From assembly GCA_000711775.1 (NCBI GenBank), contig ARYC01019108.1:1-64000 (forward strand): 64,000 nucleotides of DNA. The letters run 5' to 3'. Below are positions 46,219 through 57,900 of this stretch, one piece after another (the first letter of the stretch is position 1; each line of letters begins with the position of its first letter). The notes under the pieces were generated by a model, which saw only the letters and a list, made by a program, of their open reading frames with translations, did no database searches and was not told the origin of the DNA. The stretch is from Oxytricha trifallax (lineage: Eukaryota > Ciliophora > Spirotrichea > Sporadotrichida > Oxytrichidae). Both the position numbers and the translations under genes were made by a program.

Positions 46219-47673
46219 ATGGGAGTCATAGAATCAAAACACTTTTAAAATAATAATTATTTTGATTAACTCACTAAACTTTAGCAAATGTCAAATTTGT
46301 AAAAAGAATATAATTAAAGTTTAGTTAAAGAAACTTGCAGTTACTTATATTCGGTGCATTTGTAGTGATGGCTTGCGTGTGTATCAATGCGAAAAAGAGC
46401 ATGAACAGCTCCAGAAGACTTACTTAATTAATAGAGGATCAAAATCATAGTGGATTGTGTAAGTATATTAAATAATCAAAAATCTTCATAAATATTTACT
46501 CCCTAGTCTCTATTCAATAGTACTAGAAAGGTAAATCTAAATGACAAGGAATTACATTGACATTTCTGATGTAAAGTTTATTTGCAAAAGGATATTTGTG
46601 ATTTAAAATTTATTCTTGCTTAAGATTATAACAATTCCCATTCTTAAATTCATTTGTATTTTGGAGTGGAATAACTAACTTCTTTATTTATAGATAACTA
46701 TTTAATGGAATAGAAGGGTGAAAATTCAACTCTCTTCCTTTTTAAACTCAAAACTCAGGTTTTAACCAGTTTAGAACAACCTTTAATTAAATCAATTTCG
46801 TCTTAAGAACATTTGTAATTTTGTGAAGGAATCAGAGATTAAATTGATACAGATAATTTTAACAATAGAGAGAGCAACTATCGAAATCTGACTCATAATT
46901 AAAAAAATAAATTAAGTCATATGATTGCTGCGTTGTCCTAATACGAAAGTATTAAGGTAAATTTGCTAAGAAAAACCAAAGTTTAATTTGATAAGACTAA
47001 CCAAGAGCATGAAGGTATGTTAGAAGAGTTGTGGAACATTTTAAAGCCAGATAAAAAGAGAACTGAGAGAATTACAGCTGACTGGATTGATATTGGGTTT
47101 TAGGGGAAAGATCCAGTCACTGATTTCCGTGGGACTGGTCTGCTAGGTCTCTAGCATTTGATGGATCTTTGCAGATAAAAGTAAAGCGAAGCTTTAAGAA
47201 TGTATGAAGATAGCACACACCCTGATCATTGGTATTTCTTCGCAGTAACTGGCATTAATATAACTTCAAAACTTTGGACTTCTTTGAAGAAGGGGGTCTT
47301 TGATATCATGCTCCTAAATTTGTTCAATAAACATGGCCTACTTTTTAATGATTCCTTTTCTAAATCAGATAACAATAACTCAAACATTCCTAGATCAATC
47401 TTGACTAATCAAAACTAGAAAACTGTGGTATAAATACAAAAAACGAATTTAACTGATTAAAATTTAGCTTAAATAATCTCAGAAGAGCTGATTTATGAGA
47501 TATTTGTGGTGTTTTACTATGAAATATTCGCTGCTTTCAATGAGAGTTGGTGCAGTAGGAAGAGAGATATTATGGAATTCAATTAATTTATTGAGAGAAT
47601 TTTCACTGAGCAGTTTCTGCCTAGTAGTCAGGGAATCGCCGATAAATTCTTGAAAGATAGATTGATAAAATGA
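46219..47673 (+). CDS. ELMO-domain protein (ELMOD-like)
   Basis: The start ATG at 46219 (MGVIESKHFQNNNYFDQLTK) is likely but not certain, because the first 250 bp contain unresolved junctions. A GTAAGT...AATAG intron follows KSQWIV. The ELMO domain is clear: LEELWNILKPDKKRTERITA, WIDIGFQGKDPVTDFRGTGL, LGLQHLMDLCRQ, HPDHWYFFAVTGINITSKLW, IYEIFVVFYYEIFAAFNESW and MEFNQFIERIF. It ends at TGA 47671-47673. ELMOD proteins act as GTPase-activating proteins for Arf-family GTPases; the Arg in FRGTG is the residue expected to be needed. Confidence 0.88.
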
Positions 47674-48222
47674 AAAAATAATTATCTGTAAAAATAGCAA
47701 AGAAATGACCTCATTTAAAATTCATTTTTCGGTAATCTTTAGGAGTTAGTTTATTCATTAATTATCAAATAAAATAAGCAATTTGCTCTATTAAATTTAG
47801 CATTAATTCATGCTTAAAGGAAAAATATTTAAAATTCTCATTTAATAAAAACTAAAGTATGTCAATTATTTATGAACTCTTAGTTTATTTTGAAATTTGT
47901 TTATTATTTAGATATATTTAAATTTAATTAAATTTTATCGAGTAGTAAGATGAATCACTCCAAATAATAGTAAAATGCAAATTTCATAAAAAATATAAAC
48001 AACACCTTTTTAAAAAAACGTGAATAGTCAAGTAAATAGAAGGTTTAATACACCCCCCATTGAGTCCAGCGATTATTTTAGTTTTTATTATAGATATTAG
48101 TCTAAATCATTAATATAGATATTATTAAATAATAATAAATAAACCCCAAAATTTAAGATTGATGAATTTATTTGCATTATATATATTTTACTTCTCTGAC
48201 TGATTTTATATATTTATAATAA
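47674..48222. other. AT-rich spacer
   Basis: No coding frame or repeat recognised between the ELMO gene and the second palindromic element. Confidence 0.5.
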
Positions 48223-48224
48223 TA

Positions 48225-48639
48225 TTGTAGAAATACATTTGAATTTGGAAAATTAAATTTAAATTAATTTATTATAAAACTAAATATTGGCAGTTAAAGT
48301 TTGCTAATTTGAACGATCTTGGGCTTATTCGATAGAGAATTCAAAATTAGCAGGACTTTACTATTGGCGGTACTATTTTATCGCATCGAGGAAACAAGAT
48401 AACTTGACTTTAATGTGAGGGTATAATTTAATGAATTTAGAGGTGTTTAATTAAAGTCAAGTTATCTTGCTTCCTCGATGCGATAAAATAGTACCGCCAA
48501 TAGTAAAGTCCAGCTAATTTTGAATTCTCTATCGAATGAGCCCAAGATCGTTCAAATTAGCAAACTTTAACTGCCAATATTTAGTTTTATAATAAATTAA
48601 TTTAAATTTAATTTTCCAAATTCAAATGTATTTCTAAAA
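48225..48639. mobile_element. Palindromic MITE copy 2 (415 bp, TA flanks)
   Basis: Same family as 29289-29702: it starts TTGTAGAAATACATT and ends ATTTCTAAAA, with TA at 48223-48224 and 48640-48641. Arms of about 190 bp are almost perfectly complementary. The copy-specific inner block is GAGGAAACAAGATAACTTG / CAAGTTATCTTGCTTCCTC, different from copies 1 and 3 yet matched between its own arms. Confidence 0.88.
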
Positions 48640-48641
48640 TA

Positions 48642-48959
48642 ATAATATAATAAATATATTACTCTACCACCCTGAATTGATTTAAACAAATTTATCATAG
48701 AAAGTAATTGATTAAACCAAAATATGAATTATTATGTAAAAGAAAATTATTGAGATTTTATAAATTTTGATATAGATTTTAGAATATATTTGTTGATTAA
48801 TTTAATTATGATGAAAGGAGAGGGGTGCATTTTTATATAATAATAATAATTTAATTATGAGTTCTAAGAAAAAAGAAGTTGGTGATAAAAAACACTTCTC
48901 TAATTCCTCTTTTGTAACAAATAAATGCATTTAAAAATAAATATAGATAAATCAAGGAT
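48642..48959. other. Spacer upstream of the flippase gene
   Basis: AT-rich. A short frame from ATG 48857 (MSSKKKEVGDKKHFSNSS) runs to a TGA near 48965; whether it is translated or belongs to eliminated DNA is unclear. Confidence 0.4.
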
Positions 48960-51900
48960 ATGTCTGAGATTGAAGATGATAAATTCTGAGCACAGCGATG
49001 GTGATAATGAATGACATGAGATAAGCGTGTCTGCTGTCACTCATTCTATTCATGATATTTGGTGGAGATGATGACGATGAGAAGTAGATTAATCACATGA
49101 ATAAGAAAGTGACTCAATTGAATAATCAAGGATTAAGACTAAATTAATAATTATAATTATTATAGTTTATTGTGGATAAGGGGTTTTGGGGTTAATAAAA
49201 TTAAGACATGCAATCTGATTCAAATTAAAACAGAATTTCAAAAAATAAGCAATAATTAAATAATTCAAATAATTCTAAAATGGACAAATAAAACAATGGC
49301 ACATCCAATAAAGAATTAACTAATTAATCTCATTCTCAAGATGATCAAAGTGATAATAACTCCCAAAGCAATTAAAACGATGATAGTAAAAGTGATGAAG
49401 ATGAAGAAGACAACAGTCAAGATGATTAAATAAGTCACAATGATGATAGTAAAGTGAGCGATGATGATCATGAAGAAGATGATGATGAGGAAAGCAATTA
49501 AGAAAATAGCAATAATAGCAACGATGATGAGAAAAACTAAAGTCAGAGTCACAAAGAGTCATAATAAGACTCTGATCCTGATTAATCCTAACAAAATGGT
49601 GCTAGTTCTGATTCTGAATAAGAAGAAATATCCAAAAATGATAATGACACTAACAATGATGAAGAAGACAGTGATAACTCTGATGATGAAGCTGCCTCTG
49701 TAATTTAACACTCTAAGACTTCTCCCCATTAACCTTCCCAGGATCCAGTTAAACCCTTCAGACACTTAACAAGCCAGCAGATGACATTGAAAAGAGGCGA
49801 AGCTACGAGATAAACGGATAAGAAGGGTTTGAATTGTGGCAGAACATATTTGTTGACAAAATGTCCACTCAGCAAATGAAGAAATTTCAAGCTCCAAGAA
49901 CGTAAACTAAGTCAATAATCCAGCGATGTACATGAAGACTAACACAGTGGATATCGACAGATAGATTGCCAAAGCACAGAAAGACTCCATTAACACATCA
50001 TCCAGGTAGAGCTACATAGATGAAGAGAGCAGCAACCAGAAGAGTAGCAAGAGCAGTGATTAAGAAGACAATGACGATGAGAGTAATTAGGACGACAATG
50101 AAGAAGATAGTGAAGAAGAAGACTAAGAGGATGGAAAATCTGAATCTAGTTCAAAACATAACAGTTCAAAAACAGAAAACAGTGAATAAGAAGTTACTTC
50201 TCATAATAAGTCTAATGTCAAAAATACCATTTCTAAGCAAAGCCACTCAAACAGCTAATCATCTAATAGCAAGTCAAGTTCTGATAAAGAAAACGATGAG
50301 GATGAATTGAATAGTAGTCACACCTCTTAACAAGACAGTAAAAGTGACAGTGTATAAGAGCCAAGTCATTAAACAATAAACTCTCAAAATTACGTAGCAA
50401 TCAGAAACCCTTAAAGCAGGACAAAGACATAGAAATCCATTAAAATAATGATCAAGTGAATGACAGCAACAGTTCACATTCTTAAAGCGATGAAGAGGAA
50501 AATTATGACAAAAAGGAAAACTCATAGAACAGTTCTAAATCATCCAGGTCAAGTGATGATGAAAAAGATAGAAAAGGAAAGTAAAATCTATAAGATTCAT
50601 AAAGCAGTCAAAGTTAAAATAGTGATTAGCAACGAGGAGTCCGATTAAGACGATAAATAAGAGAGTGATTATCAAGAAAATCAGTAATAAGTATATACAT
50701 ATAGATTATAAAACTCAATACTTTAGTACATTTGTTATAATTCTGGGAAACGGATATCCAGGATTCAGTAAATAGTGATAATGATGAAGAAAATTAGTAG
50801 GAATAAATAGAAAACTAGTTGGACATTAGTATTACTAAAGTTCAAGCATTTGGACTGCCAACTTAAAGAGGTGGTTAAAATTCTCATAGAGAAAAATCTT
50901 AACGAAGCAAAAATAAGCAATCATCCAGTTCTTCATAATCTTCATCAAGCAGCAGTAGAGATAAAAATTAAGATAAGAAGTAGCATGATCCAAAATATGC
51001 TTAAAAATTAAAGCATAAGTATATCAAACAGGAAGAGGAATTTTAAAGTTACCAGAAAAAATCTAATAATAGTATTTCATAAACTAGACTACCTCCTATT
51101 CACTAGAAAAAGTAACAAACTAACAATAAATTTACGAGGGATTAGTCTGGAGTAAATTTCAACGCATAAGACTGTAAGTTAGCTCTTAAATTTGCTTGAA
51201 GTAATTTTCTATAGTTAATATTTCAGAGGAGGATGATTTGAGAAAGGAAACTCCCATGATTTACAAAGATTTCCAGAAGGAGGATCCTAACTGCTAAAAC
51301 ATTTACTTTGGGTCACAAGAGAGAAAGGACTAAATATAGGTAGTTACAAACAAAGTGAGAACTTAGAAGTACACAGCCTACAGTTGGGCTTTTCAATCGT
51401 TGTTTTTATAGTTCAAGAGAGTCTCCAACATATACTTTCTTATGATATCAATATTGACCTTTTTGCCATTTTCCCCCAAAGACCCAACCTCTATGATTGG
51501 TACATTTGCTTTTGTCCTAATTTTCACCATGCTCAAAGAAGCTTATGAGGTAAGTTCTAATATTATCACAACATCTCTCTTTAGGACTTCCAAAGATATA
51601 AATAAGACTAGGAGATTAACAGTTAAGCCTGTTTAGTATTGAATTAAGAATCAATGCACTTCGAGCAAAAGAAATGGGAGGATATAAGTCCTGGCTAAAT
51701 TATCAAAATCCAAAAGGAAGATCTCATACCAGCGGATACTCTACTCCTATACAGCTCAAGCTCATCAGGGATAGCTTACGTCGATACATTAAATTTGGAT
51801 GGTGAAACGAACCTTAAAGACAAAACAGCTCTTCTGGAGAACTATGAAGATAGAAGAATGGTGCTTATAAATGGCATGATTAAGTGTGAGAACCCTAATG

Positions 51901-54900
51901 AAAACCTAGAAAAATGGGAGGGATTAATCATGTTTGAGAATTCTGGATTAAAACCACTTCAAACTGATATAAAAAATTTGGCTTTAAGAGGCTGTCTACT
52001 AAGAAATACTCAATTTGCAATTGGAGTAGTTGTGTATACTGGTATGAACACTAAAATTATGAAAATCATAAGAAACCAAGATTTAAGATGTCAAATATTA
52101 TGATACTTATGAACAAAATGCTCTATACAGTCTTTGCGTTTTAGTTTGTCATTGTCGTATTAATGGCAGGTCTAAATGTATAGTGGGATAAAAATAACTC
52201 AAGTGATCATCAGTATCTTAGCATTAATTAAAATTAAATAATAATTCATTCCCGCTTACATTAACTTACTTAATTTGATTGTAAGTTCAATTTACTCTTG
52301 TATAAAATCTTATAGGATAAATCAAATAAAGCAGCAACTTTCTTCATATAACTCTTAGTATATTGGACTACCTTCTCTCATATGATTCCAATCAGTCTCT
52401 ACGTTATTATTGAGCTCTTAAAACTGGGAATATCGATGTTTCTCAATAACGATGTTCTAATGTATGACACTGATTCAAAAACCTATAGTAAATGCAAAAA
52501 CTCTGATTTAGTTGAGGAGCTTGGGTAAATTGAATTAGTATTTTCGGATAAGACTGGCACTTTGACTTAAAATAAGATGATCTTTAGGAAATGCTAAATT
52601 AATGGGATTAGATTTGGGGAGATTTTAAAGGGAGAGGTAAGTTATCTTATGTTTTTATTTAATTTATTTTTAGCATTTCATACATGATGGGATGTGTCTA
52701 TCAGGTCTAAAATAAGTGATAAAAGAGGTTAAAAACGAGTTAGACCAAGAAAATGTGGATTCCGAAGATGAAGAGTAATATCCATATATAACTTAATTTT
52801 TCCTTAACCTTGCCCTTTGTAACACTGTCCAGATTGAGAAAATTAAGAAAGCAAAGAAATCAGCTATAAGGCTACAAGTCCAGACGAGTTAGCTCTTGTT
52901 GTAGGTGCAAAGAGCTCAGGTGTGTAGCTTATCGACCGACAAAAAGACTCAGTTGTGATCTATAACATGATTAAGAAAATTAAGGAGTAATATTAAGTAA
53001 AAGCTGTGTTCCTTTTGATTAAGAGAGAAAGAGGCAATCAGTCTTAATCAAAACCCAAGACAAAAACTACATACTCTATACCAAAGGAGCTGACTCAGTC
53101 ATGATGGATAGGATAAAATTTGAGAAAAACTTCGTCGATGGCATTAAAGAAATTGTAGATGAAGATTACGTCATTACGCCACTTAAGCTTTCAGAACTTT
53201 GGTCATGTGCAATAGAGTCATTTTAAAGCAAGAATACTAGTAATTTAAGAAGATATACGCAAATATTATGAGAGCAAAGCCAGGACAAAGAGAAGAAAAG
53301 CTTGACATGCTATATGATGTAATGGAATAGAAACTTAGATATCTTGGTAGTTCTGCCTTAGAAGATAAGCTATAAGAAGGCGTTCCTTTAACTATTGAGT
53401 AGCTGCTCAAGACTGATATAATTATAAACATTTAAAAAGATGTGATAAGATTTTTATATAAGATTCTTTATGTTAACTGGAGATAAGCTTGAAACTGCTA
53501 GAGAAATTGGTAGATCCTGTAAATTAGTGTAATCAGACATGCAAGAAATCATTTTGGCAAACATGAATTAGAGATAATTAGAGAATGCTTTCGAAAAACT
53601 ATTGAACTATATGAAAGTAGATATAGATTATCCAATTACTTCACTTGAAGAGGCTCCTTAATTCTAACAAGTTGTAATAGTTGAAGGCCCTATATTAGCA
53701 ATGATCTTTTCTGATGGAAGATTGAATGACTTATTTTTCCATTTGTGCATAAGATCAAAGTCAGTGATTTGCTGTAGAATGTCTCCTAAGTAGAAAGCAG
53801 ATATCGTAAACATGTTTAGATCTAGAGGGAAATGGATAACATTAGCTATCGGTGACGGTGCAAATGATGTCTCTATGTTAAATGAAGCTCATATTGGGGT
53901 TGGAATAACTGGACAAGAAGGTAACTAAGCAGCAAGAGCGGCAGATTTTTCTATTTCTCAATTCTAATTCTTAATGAGATTAGTGCTTTTTCATGGTAGA
54001 ATGAGTTATCTTAGAGTTTCAAAAATGATTTGCTATTACTTCTATAAAAACATTATACTGGTATTCACTGAACTATACTTTCCCTTTTATAATGGTTTCT
54101 CAGGACAAATATTTTTCTTGGATTACAAACCCCTTAGTGAGGTTTATAATTGTTGATTGTAGGGTATAGTTGGAGTCTTATTGGGATTAGTAGAGAAATT
54201 AGGCCAATTTGCAAAATGAGAAATAGAAATTAGCGAAATTTAGGGTCAATTTATGATGAGTAATATTTAGATTTACTGCTTAAGCTTAGGTATGGTACAA
54301 GTATAAATATAGACTTAGTCAAACCAGTAATGAATAATGCAGCTATAGCAAAGCTCCTGCGCAAGAGTGCCTCAACAGTTAGGTATCATTGCTTGTTAGC
54401 TGTTCAGCATTATAATTCAGGCACTTGAAAGCATCCTGCAAGAAAATAAAAGTTCTCACAGCACCATATTGACTACCTCTGCGACTCTAAGACTTTAAAG
54501 TATTGGGCACAATATCCTCTTGACTAACGAGCTGAAATGTTTCATCGCAAGTTTCCTGACATGCGTATCTCTCCTTAAACTATAGCCAACATTTATAGAA
54601 GAAATGGTATTACTTTCAAGACTGTCAACAGAGTGAAGAGAGTGATTGATTTTACAGTGCCATTTTATAGTAATAATTTAAACTATATATATGATTAAAT
54701 ACAGATAGCTATTGATAATAACATCAAGTTCATACATGCGGATGAAGCTGTGTTTACGTTCAACACTTTTATTAATAAGTCATGGTACAAGAAGTATGAT
54801 AACATAGAAGTTTATGACTAAAAAGTAAAGGTAGTCGCCCATGCAATTTTAGCTGGTATAAGTGAAGATTCAGGCTTAGAGAGTTATGTTATAAATCATC

Positions 54901-57900
54901 GCTCTATAAAGCGAGAGTAGTGTATAGAGTTCCTACATAAGCTCAGAGAGAAGTATAGCAACCAAGAGATCATCCTGTTTGTAGACAACCTCTCAGTTCA
55001 TAAGACAAAAGAATCTAAGAAAGCTTATGAAGAGTTAAACATTACTCCTGAATACAACGTTCCTTACAGCCCCCAGTTTAATGGAATTGATTTCTTCTGG
55101 AGTTAAATCAAGACTCATTACAAGAAGCTGCTGCTGTATCATCTTATGCATGACTTGCCCATCGATACAGTAGACTTAATTCAAAGCACCTGTAAGAGAG
55201 TGAGCGTAGATAAGACAACAGTCTGTGCGAGAGAGGGAAGAATGAATGTTTATAAATAAGTTTTAGATTTAAACGAATGAATATATTCACATATTAAATT
55301 GGCCCATAAAGGGTTTTGGCTTCTCTTTATTCTCCTCTTCTTATGGCTTGCTTGGGCCCATATTTCTTCTCTTAGTGCCAGCTCCTGCATCTATGTTCAT
55401 TTCATCTGGTTTTTAGACATCTTTATAAAGCCTCTTGCTCACCTCATAAATTGTCTACGACTTTCTTTCTCTGTGAACCTTTGCATGCTCTTTCATAAGA
55501 TATATACCAGTGCCAGATTTTCCTACAAAGTGATATGTCAAAGCTTACTTGAAAGATAAGGATGCTTCTTAAGTTCCTCTAGCCAAGCTGAGCTTATTAG
55601 AATGCCCTGCTTTTTCTAGTCTTCAGGAGAGATAGAATATCGTTTCTTATGTGCTTCTTCAATTATTTCTCTGAGATACTCCTCTTTTATTGTACCAAGA
55701 ACACCAAAGAAAAAGTTCCTCTCTGGTAGTTTATTAGAGAGTTGTTTCTTGATAGGAAGGTAAACTACAACTTCCTCATCTTACATGGCATCCTCATAAA
55801 GATTAGTGACTGAAATCTCAGGGTAGTTAGGAATTTCGATTAGTTTAATCTCTTTATTTTTAAAAGCTTTCTTCTCCTCACAAAGTATTGCTTTCAAGAA
55901 TGAAATTTTGGTACCTTCCATCGTTGGAAGGAATAAACCAACTGTATAATATGTTAATAGTCATCAAGTTATCTTACCATGTAAAGTTAGGTATCGATAG
56001 AGATCTTCCTTGCTTCTAAATCTTGATATCATTTCTTGAGCCTCGTCTTTTCATTTGATCATTGAGTGATTCCATCCTTGTTCCTTCTCTTCTTATTGAA
56101 TTTCAAATTTTAATATTGTAGAGCTCTGGATCCTAATGCTTAAAATCTTAGTATTAAATATGGGCATCTTATAGGAGGTCAACCCTGCAAAGATACGTGG
56201 AGAAAGTTTACAGAAGCTGCAACAAACTGCAGAGATTGAGCTCCATTTTTATAAATTTAATTCCATTAAATTAGTACTAAATTTGTTTAAATTTAATTAG
56301 TACTGGTACTAATTTGTTTAATTTTAATTGGTACCAATTTAATAGTACCAAAACTTAATTAGTACCTAGTTTTAAACTAATGAGGTTTTAATGGAAGTTC
56401 TAAAATGGTTCAAAACCTATTTGGTACCAGTACCAACCTGAATTTTTTCTCAGTTGGTACCAAAATTAAAAATACTAAGCATAAAATTAGAAAATTTATA
56501 GTTATAAACTAAGTATAAATATGATGTCTAACACTTCAAAATCAACCATTATTGCTGTAGGGTAAACTCCTGCTCAACTATACTTTAGCAAGGGAAGTTA
56601 TTACTCATTGATAATAGTAATTTAAATTTGAATTTAAACATGGCGGCTAACTTTAATCGTAAGGCAGTTTCTCTTGGAACAGATTAATAATTGCTCAACT
56701 TTGGCTCCTCCAAGAAACTAGAAGTAATTTATATTGAAAAGGAGGTTGATCTAAGAGCTCTAGAGTTTAAAGCTGAGGTCTTTAAAATTTAAGTTTAAAA
56801 CAAGAAGTAGAGAGCAGAGATGGGAGTTTAAACATAAGTTGAATTGCTTAAGCAAGATAAGGAACAGCAACCAATAGAAAAAATTAAAACATTTTAATGT
56901 GAAGACTGCTAAAATTTCTTCTCAACTGAGTAGAGCTAGATTCTGGTAAAGCGAAGATTTATTTCAAGAATGATAAGGTGGATGGCAGGTATTAATTCAC
57001 GACTTGCATGAAGTCTTACACTCACTCAGCTCAGGTTAAAAGACACATGCAAAAGCATCATTTAAGTGAATTTTCGATGTAAGATTCAGAGACTTAAAAA
57101 CTTTTACCTGCCAAGAGAAGGTCTAAAACTCTTGAATCTTTAAGAGAGTAGAGGCAGAAACGATATGAGTCAATAAATAACCTGCAGGCAATACATTTTT
57201 AGCATGCTTCTAAGAGAGAGCTATGTATATTCCTGCATTAAATGCTGTTGATCTTAGCAGTTGTATAGAAAACTACTTGAATATAAACGTGCCTAGCAAG
57301 AAACTTATAGTAGTCGACGAGTTTGCATACAAGGTATATCCTTTCAGCTATCTCATTAAGAATGAACAGTATTAAAATAAGTTTACTAACGAATATATCG
57401 TTCTTAGAGAAGCTTAAAAAAGAGATTGCAAGAACTTGCTTAGCTAGACGGTGTTATTTTAGACTTTGGGTTCATTCACTAAGGCTTAAGAAATATGAAA
57501 TGACTCTAAGAGACTATCTATATCAAAACAGATATCCGGATGACTTGAATGATATACTTTCAGATATGATTAAGGGTGTCTAGGAGTTGCATGAATTTGG
57601 ATATGTTCATAGAGATCTAAAGCCTGAAAATGTGACTCAACCTCTGTCCTTTAGAAGTTGTAGTTATCGATTTCAATAGAGCCTTAAGATAAGAGATTGC
57701 AACATTAGCAAAGGTTCTTGAGACATCAGGATACTTCCCAATCAGAGAGAAGTGGACAAATGGCTCAGTTTAGTGGGATGTATGGGCAGTTGCTGCTATC
57801 ATTTTAGAAAGTGGCATGGAAAGTATGTCTTACTTTGGTACTAAGCATGAAAAACAATCAATCAGCTTAGAAGCATATAAAGTAAGAAGATGTCTGCGAA

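Noticed and set aside
49316-49765. Minus-strand hydrophobic frames (Ile/Val/Phe-rich) opposite 49.3-49.8 kb
   Set aside because: They are antisense readings of GAT/GAA-rich acidic coding sequence and not membrane proteins.
55299-55559. Plus-strand frame in TBE-D resembling a membrane protein
   Set aside because: It lies antisense to the conserved 22-kDa TBE gene.
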